DNA from: Cycas panzhihuaensis
Lineage: Eukaryota; Cycadophyta
Direction of reading: 5' to 3'
Length of the DNA: 64,000 nt
Assembly: GCA_023213395.1 (NCBI GenBank)
Contig: CM041465.1
Location: 164,865,741 to 164,929,740, forward strand
Shown here: positions 11,373 to 23,080 of the stretch, piece by piece
Numbering within the stretch: position 1 is the stretch's first letter
Layout: each line of letters begins with the position of its first letter
Notes under the pieces: generated by a model
Database searches by the model: none
Seen by the model: only the letters and a program-made list of their open reading frames with translations
Told to the model about the DNA's origin: nothing
Translations under genes and position numbers: made by a program

Positions 11373-12970
11373 CATCATTTACAATGTTAAGTCGGACACC
11401 AAGACCATCTCTAAATTTTACAAATTTGTCTCTACCAAGTGGCTTGGTAAAGATATCTCTGTAGTCTGTTGCTCATTGGTCGATATTGAAGTGTGATCTC
11501 ACCACCGTGTACATGCTCCCCGATGAAATGGTGGTGAACTTCAATATGCTTGGTCGTGCGTGGAAAAGCGAGATTCTTAGTTAGCTTGAGGACACTCGAT
11601 TGTCACAATGAAGGTGGTCGGGTCACTGCTGAAACCCAAGCTCACCAAGAATCCGTCGAGCCGGATAGCCTCACAAGTCTGCGGCTGACTTTGTATTCGC
11701 TTGATGGAGGACAAGGTAACATTTGGTTGCTTCTTGCAACTCCATGAAACATTCTTTGTACCAAGGGTAAAAGCAGAACCCGAGGTAGATCTTACGCTAT
11801 CTGGCATCACCTAATCGTAATCGAGAACCCTCCAAAGTGAAGTTCTCCTTATGTACATACTCAAGTCCAAGCCGCAATGTTCCTTTGATATACTTGAGTA
11901 TGCGTCTTCTTTGCATTCCGGTGTATCCGATTGGGTTGAGACATGTAACGAGAGCAAATCCCAACGACAAATGAAATATCCGGAGTGTTGGTGAGATAAA
12001 TGAGACTCCCAATCAAGCTAGGTAAAGTGTGGGATCTGGCCGTGCGACTTCCTCATTGAGAGAAAGCTTGGTCTTGGTTCTCCATGGGTGTAGGCGCCGT
12101 CTTGCGATCGTGCATCCCTGAATCTCTGCAAGATGTCCCAAGAATATTTTGCTTGGGAAATGAAGATATAGCTTCAGTTTGCCATACCTCAAAGCCTAGA
12201 AAGTAATGGAGAAGTCCAAGATCGGTCATCTCAAAACTTCTCTTCAAATCATTTTGGAGAACATTGATGAGCTTAGTGTCATCACCGTGATCACTAAGTC
12301 ATCTACATACAAGGCAATATAAGTGACATGGTGATGGTCATGTTTGATGTACAAGTTTGGATCGGATGTGGATCGATGAAACCCATGTCTCAAAAAGTAT
12401 TCATCGATTTTTGCATACCATGCCCTAGGAGCTTGCTTCAAGCCATCTGAGCCTTCTTGAGGCGACATACCAAATGCTCCTTGCCTTGTTCCTTGTAACG
12501 TGAGGTTGCTCCAAGTATACCTCCTCTTGAAGATCGCCATTGAGGAAGGCGCTCTTCACGTCCATCGATATCTGACCCATTTGCATTGTGCGGCTAGGGC
12601 CAAGAGAAGTCGATGGTGTTCATATTTGCTCTGGTGCAAAGGTCTCCTCGTAATCAATTCCTTCTTGTTGTTTAAATCCCTTTGCTACAAGTCTTGCTTT
12701 CTGACGCTTGAGTGTCCCATCAGAATGGACTTTGGTCTTGTAGACCCATTTACAACTGATTGCCTGTTTGTGTGGAGGCAATTCGACTAAGTCCCAAGTA
12801 CCATTCTTGTGAATGGATTGAATCTCTTCATCCATGGCGACTTTCCAATTATCACTTTGTGAAGCCTCTTGCAAAGGTAGTGGGCTCATCAATAGAAAGC
12901 ACTTGACCATAAGTGCAAAGTTTGTTTCTTCGATACTTTGATGGACGTTTCCCTTCAATGATATGACCAT
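11373..12970 (-). pseudogene. pol: Cop-B reverse transcriptase and RNase H, broken
   Basis: On the minus strand the motifs run [15 protein letters not shown] (near 12790), [10 protein letters not shown] (near 12640), [10 protein letters not shown]-like (near 12420), an intact YVDD (about 12300-12315), MTDLGLLHYFLGFEVWQ (near 12200), then SLIYL and RNase H remnants down to about 11400. The frame changes several times, for example after DDLVIT and at 12244, and stops are frequent. The RNase H part is recognisable only by comparison with Cop-A and Cop-F. Confidence 0.88.
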
Positions 12971-12999
12971 CTGTCTTAGTTTGAGTGTACCATTTAGGT

Positions 13000-14475
13000 A
13001 ACCACGAAATGATGTGGCTTGAACCTCAATATCTTACGGTCTAAGTGTAGGGGTATCGGAAGATGAAGTGGAAGGTTCAAGTGGGGCAAATGAGGATGAA
13101 GTAGATGGTACGAAGGTGCGAGATGAAGAACATGGTGTGTAAGATTGAGGGAAGGAAGTCCTCAACAATCTTTTTCCCTTTGTCAATGGGGGTTGGATTG
13201 GTGCCATATCCAACTCTTTTGATCATACTCAACAAAGATTACATCTCTTGAGAGATGCATTTTCCTCCCAATGGATCATACAACTTGTAGGCTTTGCTAT
13301 GGATTGCATATCCTACAAAGATGCATTTAAGACTATGTTTGTCCAACTTAGTTCTTTGTTGATCCGGTATGTGCATATATGCAAGACAAGAATGTCCTTA
13401 AGTGGTGATAGTTGGCTTCTTTCCGGACCATGCCTCCTCGGTGTGATATTGGCGATTGCGGTACATGGGACTTCGATTGGCCACATAAATTTCTTTGTTT
13501 GAAATGCTTCGCCCAAGAAGCTCTTGGAAGCCCTTTGCATGCATCATTGTTACGGCTTTATTAGCCAACGTTCTATTCATCCTCTCGGAGACTCCATTTC
13601 TTTGAGGAGTATGAGGAGTCGTGAGTTGTCTCGAATTCCATTATCCTTGCAAAATTGGTTGAATTCATTTGAAGTGAATTCACCTCCATTATCGACCTTA
13701 ATGTGCCAATTAAGTAGCGATTCATTTTCTACGCCTTGAACTCTTTGAACTTGGAGAAGGCTTCGATTTATGCTTTAGGAAGTAGACCCGGACTTTGTGA
13801 GAGAAGTCATCAATAAAGGATATGTAGTACAAAGCTCCTCCAAAGGAGTGGATGGACATGGGTCCACACAAGTCCGAGTGAACTAATTGCAAAGGATAAG
13901 ATGCACGCCATGCTTTGCCTTTAGGAATAAATGACCGATGTTGTGTCCCCATTATGCAAGCTTCTGAAAGACATTTTGAGCCATACATCTTTGGAAGCCC
14001 ATACACCATGCTTTTGTATGTCATCGCTTGATTGTCTAGGCTTAAATGTCCTGACGTTGATGCCATAAGCGAATTTTTGACAAAGATGTGAAACCGAGTA
14101 AGCGTAATCAAGAGTAATATTATTGGCATCCAACTTGTAAAGGCCTTGATCCTCATAGGCTATAGCTACAATCGATCATCTTTGTCACGAATGGTACATT
14201 TCCCATTTTGAATAGTAAGCTCATATGTTGCTTGTTCATCGGCTAACAGAGAGCGATTCTTCTCCATAGAAGAAATGAAATAGGCATCACTATTGGGAAA
14301 TGATAAGGAAGGATTTTTAGGAGAGTGTAAAGGTGCTATGTTGCCTATTCCGAAACCTCGGTTGATTCACCATTTCCAAAGGTTACTAAATGACCTTTGC
14401 CTTCCTTGATGTTGCTTAGGAGTTCTTCACTCCACTGTCATGTCGAGTAGCTCTGAATCGATAATCCAAGTGTTG
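13000..14475 (-). pseudogene. pol: Cop-B protease and integrase, broken
   Basis: The protease motif reads WIIDSE near 14455 instead of WIIDSG, and the next residues are also changed. The zinc-binding region (GHLSLDN, then CLSEACIMGTQH, about 13940-14045) has lost the leading His. The first catalytic Asp motif LVHSDLCGPM is present near 13860. NGVSERMNRT near 13590 keeps the Glu. The stretch between them is frameshifted and includes a Ser/Lys-rich shifted reading. A degenerate linker to RT follows. Confidence 0.85.
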
Positions 14476-14499
14476 TCAACCTTGGATGATTGGAATGCA

Positions 14500-15515
14500 C
14501 AAAATAGTTTGTCGTCATTGGCAACCGATTATAATGGCGTTGGTAGCCATTTCTTTGACCCCCTCCTTGTGGACCTCCTCGATAGGCACCTCGATTTGGT
14601 CGAGGGAAGCTATTCTTGATCCATTGCTGGAATCTCTGTTGAAAGCTGTTGGGCGTGGTTGCATCTTTAATACAATGGTGATCTTTGTCTTTGGCCTTGT
14701 GGTGATCTTTCTTTCTTGTTTGCGAAGATTTGCTTGCTTCTTTACTTTCGGGTGCAATGTGGCGAGAATGCCACAATATTGGCAAAGCGACATTGGTCTT
14801 GGAAGATCCAATGTTCATATTTCTAAACCGCTTTGTGAATGCGGTGTTAGATTTTTGAGTTGGCTTTGCCTTTCTTTGTGAAAGCACACGATGTAGATGG
14901 TTCTTCATTATCCTTAGCATAAATTTGTTCTTCTTGAAGCAATAAGCTTTCAAGTTGATTGGTATCATCCCCTAAGTGAACCATCTCGTGTAGTTGATGA
15001 TATGAAGCCATTGTAGTCCTTTGGTAGTGCTTTTGTGATGGAGGCTACGATTTCATCTCTTGTAATTTGGACTACCCAAAGTAGTTAATTCATTACAAAC
15101 CTCCTTAATAGAGGACATGAATGCCGTCATTGGCTTTACAAATTTAATGGAGTACAATTTAGCTTTTATCATCAAAATGCGAGCTTCATCTCGCCTTTCA
15201 TACAAAGAGGACAAGGTGTCCCATGCTTCTTTAGAAGATAGTGCGTAAGAAATATTTTGATCTACATGTATGTCCACAACCATTCGAATGAATGCCAAAG
15301 CAATTTCGTCTTTGGCCTCCCATGCAAAGAACACTTTGAACATCCACAGTGCGGTTTGATTATTATTAATCACAAGTGTAGGATTGGGGATTCTTCGAAA
15401 CATATCCCGAACTCATTCATTATCAAGAGATTTTTGTGATTCTTTTCCATTCTTGATAGTTAGCTTGTCCTATTAGCCTTATGGTACAAGCATTAAGCAT
15501 TTGTCTGGCAGCCAT
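14500..15515 (-). pseudogene. gag: Cop-B gag, broken
   Basis: The ATG on the minus strand at 15515 begins a Gag that matches Cop-F (NACTI, GQANYQEWKR) but goes out of frame within about 25 codons. A long in-phase block at 15053-15403 retains AWEAKDEIALAF, KEAWDTLSSLYERRDEA and the SSIKEVCNEL segment. The zinc knuckle near 14770-14810 keeps only its first two Cys (CQYCGI). Its His and last Cys are lost, so RNA binding would be impaired. Confidence 0.85.
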
Positions 15516-17511
15516 CTTTCCACTTGAGTAATACTTGAAGCTAGCGGATAACTTGGAAGTCTCAAGAGCTTTGTCGCTTAAGATCCACCTTCAAAAACAC
15601 CACTAGTTCTGATCTTACTAGAAGATCCGACAACCAATGGGGTGAAGAGAAGTGGAGGACTCGCTAATGAGGTGGAGAACCAAGTTAAATCTAGGACAAG
15701 GCGGTAGGGTTGATCCTGCATGGACGTACCATGCTTTCCACAGGATTCACATTGATAACACCCTTTTGAACCTCCTTTCCTTCAAGCAACCTTAATTGTC
15801 GTGCATCGACTGCACGGTCGGTTGGTCCCCTAGGGAATGCACCAAGCTTAAGGTTAATTCGAGAGGCAAGGTTTGAACCTTTTCGAGCCTCCCCAGCAGT
15901 TTTTAAGTTCACTTTTAAATAAGTGTGAGTGAATCTTCTTACTTGGATTTTCTTTATGCCTTTTGGCTTACAATGAAAGAGCACAAAAGCAGTAAGTGCT
16001 TTAGATCCAAGTATGTATGCTTGAGTACAATGATGAAGTACTTTTGAGTACTAAAACAAAATGTAAGGAACCTTTGATGACGATATGATGGGTTCCTTTT
16101 AAGCTCCTAAAACCGATGAAGTGATGAAAATGTACTCAAGAAATTGCTCCAAAGTCCAACACAAGCTCCACAGCAGCTTGTTGAGACTTAAAATGTCTCA
16201 ACCATCCAACAAAAACAAGTGATTTTATTACTTTTCTCAATGAGCCTTCTTTTGAGCGAAGAAGGGCAAGGTCACCATGCAAGGTGCCAAAAGCGAGTTT
16301 AGGTGATAAGTTTCTTCACCTTTACAATGAAAACATTCCTCTTGATCACAATAATTAAGCCTAATGACTGAAAGTGTAAAAAAAAAGGCTTAAAGCAGTA
16401 AGTACACAAGTACTTTTTGAGAATCAAGAGAGCTAATGTAGAAAAACTTTAAGTAAGCCCAGCTATTAGTTGAGAAATTTTAAAAAAAACTCTTAAAATG
16501 AGTCACATGAGATAAAAAAGGCATTTTTTTAAAAAAAAAAATGCTATTTAAGAGCTTGAAGTCTTGTTGAATGACTTCAAATCTTGTTGGGCGCAAGTAA
16601 TGCTTCAAATCTTGTTGGGCGACTTGAGGACAGTGAGTTGGCACAATAGTGTCTTGAATGAATGCTAAACAATTTGAATGAGAGATGTCTCAATGGTGCC
16701 TTTGAATGGTTGATTTGGCGATCACTTCTTGTTATCTGACTAAATGGAATGACAAGATGACGGTGGCGGAGATGACTAGATGAGTCGCGATCTGCTAGAT
16801 GAGTGGCAGTGGGTAGACAAATGTGACTAATTTGAAATGAGTCTTGACAAATGTGACTATTGGAAATGAGTGATGATGACAGCTGGCTGTGAGATGCCTA
16901 GCTGGCAGGACTCAAGATGAGTTGGGTCTTGATCAAAAAGTCGAGCTGGAATGAATGATGATGACAAGTGGCAGATACCGATCCGATGTGGCAACTTCAA
17001 ATCTTGTTGTGCAATGTTTGAGTGAGTTGGCGATCCTTGACTAAAACAGTGAAGTGGAAATCTTGTTGGTAGTGAGTGGAATCTTTGGTAACAGCGTAAT
17101 CGCGATCTGCTAGATGAGCCGGCCTCAAATCTTGCGGCGGCGATGTGACATTGAAATGAAGGGACATCAATTCTTGAGCCGAAATTGTGTTGACATTTGG
17201 ACGATCTTGAGAAATATGTGGGCAGTCTTGATGAGGTGGCAGTGATCTTGTGAGATCTTGTTGTGTTCTCGATTCTTGAGCCAATATGTGAGTGAAGATG
17301 AGTCGGCAGCTTCTTAGTCATTTGAGCCTAATGTGACAGTGATGTGCCGGTGGAATTTCTTCAATCGCTGGCAGACGGTGTGACTACCGACAGTCTTCCT
17401 TCATTTGGCGGTCAAAGTCTTGAGCACTTGACTTGGCGATGTCCGACCAATGTGACAGAGATAACAAAGAAACTAATATGCTCAAACAGAGACCATTAGC
17501 TCGATACCAAA
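15516..17511 (-). other. Cop-B 5' leader with primer-binding site
   Basis: About 2 kb lies between LTR and gag. The minus strand starts TTTGGTATCGAGC directly after the LTR. TGGTATCGAGC (17499-17509) is a one-base-deleted version of the initiator-Met site TGGTATCAGAGC. The only strongly conserved block is 15757-15893, shared with Cop-C and Cop-F (see 41931-42076). The stretch 16560-17470 is a run of diverged short direct repeats built on words such as CAAATCTTGTTG and GAGTTGGC. Apart from that I see no gene. Confidence 0.75.
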
Positions 17512-18091
17512 TGTTGACAATGGGCATTAGGCCACATTGATCCCAAGATCATAAATATAATCACAATACAATAAATGCATGAAAGCATGAGAGCATAAAA
17601 GCATAAAGCGAAATATAGGAGCAAGAGAAAATGATACCCAATATGTGGAGTTGGAATTGGTCCAACCTCCCAAGAAGAAAACAAACTTGATTAGCAAACT
17701 GATAGCATAACAATACAACTCCAAGTCTCCATATGAGACAATGAGAAGAGGTCTCATTATATAGAGTGAAATGAAAGACCTAAGGCCTTGGATGTTTGAC
17801 AAGTGTCAAACATCCAAGATACATCACATGGATCATGAGCAAAAGTGCTTGGATCCTCACCTAAGGCCTTGGATGTTTGACAAGTGTCAAACATCCAAGA
17901 TACATCACTTGGAATATTCAAACAAGTGCATGAGGGTCCATTGACCCTTTTGTGACAACGTTGTGTCACTAGAAAGAATGTGGGTGTGCACTTTATCACT
18001 TAAGTGATAAGTCACCCCTAAAGTATAAAGTGCATATATTACATGAAAAATAAATGTACATTCACTTAACATTTAAACATAAGGTTTAACA
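17512..18091 (-). repeat. Cop-B 5' LTR (580 bp)
   Basis: It is nearly identical to 10788-11363, with a few substitutions and single-base indels. It has the same duplicated 81-bp dyad block (dyads 17788-17817 and 17869-17898). The outer end TTTAACA at 18091 abuts the target duplication GTACT. Confidence 0.95.
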
Positions 18092-18096
18092 GTACT

Positions 18097-19247
18097 CTTG
18101 CTATTTGGTACCATCAAATAATCAATCATACAACATTGATATCAATCATACAAAACACCAACTATATGGCCAAATTACGATGACTTCACCTTGGAAGAAC
18201 AATTTTGCTTATAAAATGGTAAGAAGATTCTCATTTTTGCATCTCTTAAAGGATTACTTCCCATCTTCTTTCAAGCATTTTTGCACTTTTGCACAACCAT
18301 ATAGCAGGTCGTATAATCCACAAAATTAAGAGGTATTTTTCTACCTATTTTCTACAAGTATGATTAGTTTTGACAAATATGTATGCCCTAAAACTTGCCC
18401 TTTGATTTCTGTTATGCCACACATATTTTCTATAGAGTTCATATGGTCAAAATCATGCTTTATTGAAAATTTTGATACAAATTGAATCCCAACTTGCTAC
18501 AAGAAGGATAAAATACATCCCTAGCTTCCAAGCCAACAAATCCAATTATGAAGAAATGAACACATCTTGTATAGTTTGTCAGTATACAAGGTTTGATTAA
18601 TAGCAACCAAAGTCTACTTGACAAGTGCACAACCTCTAGTAGCATTTAGTTGATGCACTGCAAAGTTTGTTTGACAAGTATGTAGGCCAAGATGACATGT
18701 TATAGTGCCCAATTGGTAATATGCAAGCCAGTTGATAAGTATGCTACCTAGTTGGCATGTTACAAGTTCTAGTGGATAGTACGCAGAACAATTGATGAAC
18801 ATAATGGTTGATAGCACATAAGGTCGATTGATAGCATATAGGTTTAGTTCCAACCTATAAGGTTAATTGGCAACACACATGATATGTTATCGAAAGGAGG
18901 AATTGTGAAAACTATAACAACTAGAAGTACAATGGAGAAATATAATGATATCGTAGTAAAGGACTAAGGGAAGGAAGGTAGAACTAAAAGGAAAATACTC
19001 AAAGTCCATTTTATGGGAATTGTTTCTAATGCATTCCTATTCTACTACAAACATTCCAAATGCATTCTTGTTCTACTACAAGCATTCCTAATTCATTCCA
19101 GGCGTGTTATGGGGTCATTTTACACTGTTCTAGGTTCATTCTAGGCCATTTTGACTCATTGGGGAAAATGTTCTCCTTTCGAGTGTTGGAATTGATTATG
19201 TGAAGTTGAAAGGGGGTCTAATATGGATTGGGATTGAGCCTTAGCAT
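18097..19247. other. Unassigned AT-rich DNA with degenerate repeats
   Basis: No coding domain seen. From about 18610 to 18860 the sequence repeats diverged 20-30 nt words of the form TTGATAAGTATG or GTTGATAGCACA, an old minisatellite-like tract. The remainder holds nothing recognisable. Confidence 0.5.
19028..19088. repeat. Two-copy tandem repeat, about 31 bp unit
   Basis: The unit AATGCATTC, then TTCTACTACAA, then CATTCC is present twice in a row with two or three differences. No function evident. Confidence 0.6.
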
Positions 19248-19479
19248 TGTTAGAATATTAATGTTTGATTGTAAACTTCGTACTATAGTATTCTTTATGT
19301 AAGTTGAGGGTTAGGTGTCATCGTCCCTCTTTCATCTTAAGTTGTCACTTGTCACATAAGTTGACACTTGTCATTCATGTACAAATCAGTTATGTGAATT
19401 TGTTGCATATAAGAGAGATTACCCTCTCTCATCAATCAATGAAGAGAGATTCATTTTTCTCAATTTTATTTTTTAATCA
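19248..19479 (+). repeat. LTR of an older element, host of Cop-C
   Basis: A 232-bp segment runs from TGTTAGAAT to AATCA and is followed at once by TGGTATCAAAG (19480-19490), a one-base variant of the initiator-Met primer-binding site. It contains a TATA-like GCATATAAGAG near 19406, which fits a 5' LTR. No second copy is in the window; the rest of this element should lie beyond Cop-C, right of 64000. The call rests on the LTR/PBS architecture alone. Confidence 0.62.
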
Positions 19480-19740
19480 TGGTATCAAAGTAGGTTTAAC
19501 AAGAAGACAGATTGAAGCTAGACAGACAGAGGCCAGATGAAGGTGTATGACACTATACAGAAACGTACAAACTTGTATGGATAGGAAATACAGAGTGCTC
19601 AGAATTGACTGAAATTTCAACAATAGAGATGTCTTTACGAATAGATTTCGCTGTCCCAAAGAAGCATTTGCAGATTTGGCCTCGATATGCAGAAAATTGC
19701 AAAGAAAGAGGTGTGCGAGTTTCTAACTTCTACAGTAGAT
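19480..19740 (+). other. Leader remnant of the older element
   Basis: Primer-binding site TGGTATCAAAG, then about 250 bp of non-coding leader, cut at 19740 by Cop-C. The last five bases TAGAT (19736-19740) are the presumed Cop-C target duplication. Its partner is outside the window. Confidence 0.55.
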
Positions 19741-20287
19741 TGTTAAACCTTTATGTTCACATGTTAAGTAATGTACTTTATATTATTTCATTATTGTACT
19801 TTATGTTAGTGTGGCTTATCACGTGAGTGATAAAGTGCACACCCATATTCTTTCTAGTGACATAACATTGTAACTTGAGGGTCAATGTACCCCTCATGCA
19901 TCTTTGCTCACATGAAAGCCCAAGGAACACTTGTCCTTCATGCATTTGTCATATCTTGCATGCTTGACATCCGTCAAGCATGCAGTCTCTCAAAGTCTCT
20001 CCACATAATCTATATATTGAGACCAATTCTCATGTATGTAGATATGAGAGTGTGTGTATTGTCATGTTGCTAGTTTATTAATTTAAGTATTCTTTCTTAT
20101 TTGGAGATTAGATCAATTCCTTCTCCTCCATATTGGTGTCCTTATGCTTGTGATCTCTATACTCATGCTTGTTCATTGTGTTCATCCCCATACCTGCTAT
20201 CATATATGCTAATCATCTATATTCTCATAGCATTTTCTCCTCTCTTTTAGATCCTTAAGGCCTTTAGCTTAATGTCCATTCTCAACA
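19741..20287 (+). repeat. Cop-C 5' LTR (547 bp)
   Basis: It starts TGTTAAACC and ends CTCAACA, with the same layout as the Cop-A and Cop-F LTRs but much more diverged. TATA-like TATATATTGAGACC lies near 20011. The first dyad reads TTATCACGTGAGTGATAA, one step from the palindrome of the other copies and now containing CACGTG. The long dyad (19957-19984) has changed arms that still pair. Confidence 0.9.
19957..19984 (+). promoter_or_regulatory. Cop-C U3 long dyad with compensatory changes
   Basis: The arms TGCATGCTTGAC and GTCAAGCATGCA surround ATCC. Relative to the Cop-A/F arms (GATGTTTGAC and GTCAAACATC), the changes in the left arm are matched by complementary changes in the right arm, so the perfect inverted repeat and the facing TTGAC cores are kept. 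Confidence 0.6.
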
Positions 20288-20670
20288 TTTGGTATTAGAG
20301 CTTGTGAGAGAAGTCTTTTCTACTAGTTTTCTTAGATTTATGAGAGGGTTTCAAACACTTGGTGACGACCTTCGCTCTTCGAAGGCAATCCAAGGTGTAG
20401 TTTGGATTATTTACTGAAGTTTCTTACCATTTGATGATTATTTGTAGGCTAGAGTTGGATTATTTCAAGTTCTACAATTTTTATAGACTCATTGTAGTGG
20501 GTGCAACTATAAAACACTACTAAAAACAATGTTTTCCATTGATTTTCTCCATTAAAAAAATTATTTTTTATAGCATCAAAGCAGATCTTAGGAGATTGAT
20601 TGTGTTTTGACTAGAAAACAGCCTTATATTTACTTCTCTTTGCCTACACCTCACATGCAAGAGTTACTAC
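20288..20670 (+). other. Cop-C leader, first part, with primer-binding site
   Basis: After a two-base spacer, TGGTATTAGAGC (20290-20301) is the initiator-Met primer-binding site. The sequence then has the family phrase about GGTGACGACCTTCG also found near 40138 in Cop-F. The leader is cut at 20670 by Cop-2 and resumes at 28508. Confidence 0.8.
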
Positions 20671-21037
20671 TATTGAGGGAATGGATCTAGGGATCTAGTG
20701 CACTAACACTACACAATGGCAAATAGTGGAGACAAGCACAATGTACTCAACAAGAGAATGCTAATAGCTTGAGCTCAAAGAGGAGAAGTGTAGAATATGA
20801 TCACTCTCCATGTAATTTCAGCCTATATAATGAGGATGCTCATTAGGGTTTGGAATTTGAGTTTTCCCTCCCAATGACATTCAAATGAGATTACATGAAA
20901 TTACAATGAAATGAACTTTATGTCATTTCACTTAAGTGACTTAGGCATAGTCACCTTATCCTAAAGTTATAAACATAAAAGTGACTTTATCTAATTCTAA
21001 CTTCATGAAATGACCATGTGACATTAACATCGTCACA
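20671..21037 (-). repeat. Cop-2 3' LTR (367 bp)
   Basis: It reads TGTGACGATG from 21037 on the minus strand. The outer end has TATTGAGG where the other copy has TGTTGAGG. The next plus-strand bases ATCCCCCTT are the reversed polypurine tract. It contains TCACTTAAGTGA, a palindrome also found in Cop-A-family LTRs. Confidence 0.94.
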
Positions 21038-21600
21038 ATCCCCCTTAATGGCGTAAGGTCATTTTCCTTTATCCTATTCTAATCTATGAGGTCTTCATTA
21101 TAGCCTCATTATTACATTGAGAAAAAATTCTACAACCTACAAGACACCTTTGTGGGAAAACCCTCGGGGGAATAAAAACCCACGGACTTGACTTCCTATT
21201 CTATGAAGTGGCTTAGACGGCTCTTTGAGTGTAGCCAGATAGCCAAGCAGTACAAGTTCGTTGTGCAGCTTCAATTTGCTGAGTCTCCATATACCATTTC
21301 GTCATCCCCCATGCCCTTTCAGGTTTTCATAGGTTATGATTTTTGAAACAAGTACAACCCAACTCCTTTCGCGCCCATGAGGGGTTTTCACGAATGGGAG
21401 AGAGCAGAGACTTACTCTAATCCTTCCGCGCCCACAAGGGGTTTTCATGAATGGGATAGAGTATGCTGGTCTTGTGTACCATCTCCTTCAATCAGTTGGA
21501 GATGGAGGCCCTAAGGCCGAGCTGCTATCGAATCGCTCAAACTTCACCCTTTGCAGCGATTTGGTGAAGATATCGACCACTTGATCTCAGTGGGGCGGTG
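21038..21600 (-). other. Cop-2 polypurine tract and 3' untranslated region
   Basis: The reversed polypurine tract AAGGGGGAT lies next to the LTR at about 21038-21046, followed by roughly 550 bp without a coding frame. It includes an imperfect tandem duplication of about 60 bp (about 21360-21420 and 21420-21475) centred on GCGCCCA and GGGGTTTTCA. Confidence 0.65.
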
Positions 21601-21606
21601 TTCTAA

Positions 21607-23080
21607 TCAGACAGCCGTCATGGACCGGTTCCGGATCCCGTGGACTTTTGTACTAATGTGCTTTGTACGATTATGAAAAGCGATTCTTGGCCATGTGGAT
21701 TCTTGTTGATTGTCCACATGTAAGCTCGTTGGACCCGTCTGGGTGATATCCAAAGTATGTAATAATTTGCGAAGCCATATCACCTCCTTGCTAGTCTCAG
21801 AAGCAGCTATGTATTCGGCCTCAGCAATAGAATCTGCAGTGATTTTCTGCCGCCTTGACTGCCATGGAATTGGGTCATTCCAAGAAATGTGATGTAACCT
21901 AGGACGTTGATCTTCCGTATTTTTGTCACCCAAAATCCGAAGTCCGTATATCTTGTAAGTCTGAAATCATTGTTATGCTCATACAACAAACCAAGTTTGC
22001 TGGTCGTCTTTAGGTAATTCAACACTCGTATTGCTGCTTGCCAATGGTTCTGCTTTGGGGTTGTCATGTGACGGGCAAGAATGCCAACGGCATGGGCAAT
22101 ATCTGGCCTTGTGTTGGTAACATAAATGAGGCTACCTACAAGTTGCCAATAGAGTGTTGCATCTGCCTCTCGAGTGTCTTCATCGGAAAGTTTGGCATTA
22201 GGCTCCATTGGAGTATACACTGTTCTGGCATCTTCTAATCTGAACTTGATTAGAAGATCGTTGATATATTTTCCTTGGGAGAGAGATTTTTCCATTGTAT
22301 TGAGTTACCTCAATTCCCAAGTAATATCTCATTAGTCCGAGGTCAGACAGTTCGAAGGATTTTGACAAGTCAATCTTTAATTTGCTGATATCCTGCTCAC
22401 TATTTCCAGTTATCAACATGTCGTCCACAAAGATCAGGAGATATGTGACTTTGCCTTTTTCTCTCTTAATAAACAACGTTGCATCAATGTCTTGATAGTC
22501 ACATACCTCATATCCAAGTTGCCTCATTTTGTTGGACAACTTGGTGAACCAAGCGAGGGGCTTGTTTTAGGCCATATAACGACTTTTTCGTCTACACACT
22601 TTACGCTCTGTCACCGCTATCTCAAAGCCTTGAGTTGTGTCATGTAGATTTCTTCTTCCAAATCTCCATTGAGGAACGCAGTTTTCACATCGAGTTGGTG
22701 GATTTTCCAACCTGTTGAGCGCCCAAGGCCACAAGTGCTCTGATTGTGGGCCATTTGGTAGTTGGTGCGAAGACTTCTGTGTAGTCGATGCCTTCCCTTT
22801 GGGTGAATCCTTTTGCGCCCAACCTTGCCTTGTGTTTTTCAAGGGTGCCGTCTGATCTGTATTTATTTTTGAACACCCATTTGTTTCTGACTACCTTCCT
22901 TCCCAAAGGCAGATCAACGAGCTCCCATGTACCGTTCTTAATCAAGGATTGGTATTTCTCATTCATGGCATTTCTCCAAACTGTGAGTTTCACAGCTTCT
23001 TGGTATGATAGAGGCTCATCATTTGAAGCAAGGTGCAATTCTGCTAGTTCAAGCTCTATGGGAAGTGATGTTTGCTCCCT
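21607..23080 (-). pseudogene. pol: Cop-2 reverse transcriptase and RNase H, frameshifted
   Basis: On the minus strand: SLIKNGTWELVDLP (near 22930), GIDYTEVFAP (near 22780), [12 protein letters not shown] (about 22560-22600), FVDDMLITGN with the catalytic Asp pair (22421-22438), DLGLMRYYLGIEVTQ (near 22330), SLIYVTNTRPDIAHAVGI (near 22100), and RNase H with IAEAEYIAAS and KHISTK (21640-21840). At least four frame changes are needed to read through. The stretch between the palm motifs near 22600-22690 is condensed and out of frame. Confidence 0.9.

Larger units (their letters stand above)
10788..18091 (-). mobile_element. Cop-B: complete but defective copia element
   Basis: Both LTRs (10788-11363 and 17512-18091), a polypurine tract, a primer-binding site and a perfect 5-bp target duplication GTACT (10783-10787 and 18092-18096) are visible. 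The coding strand is minus: gag starts at 15515 and RNase H ends near 11373. LTRs differ at only a handful of positions (about 98-99 percent identical by eye), yet the coding region is riddled with frameshifts and stops. It is the same family as Cop-A, Cop-C and Cop-F. Confidence 0.95.

Noticed and set aside
15691-15984. A 97-codon minus-strand protein-coding gene
   Set aside because: It has no ATG start and corresponds to the Cop-B leader. Only the GAFPRGP portion is conserved, so it is treated as a leader block, not a gene.
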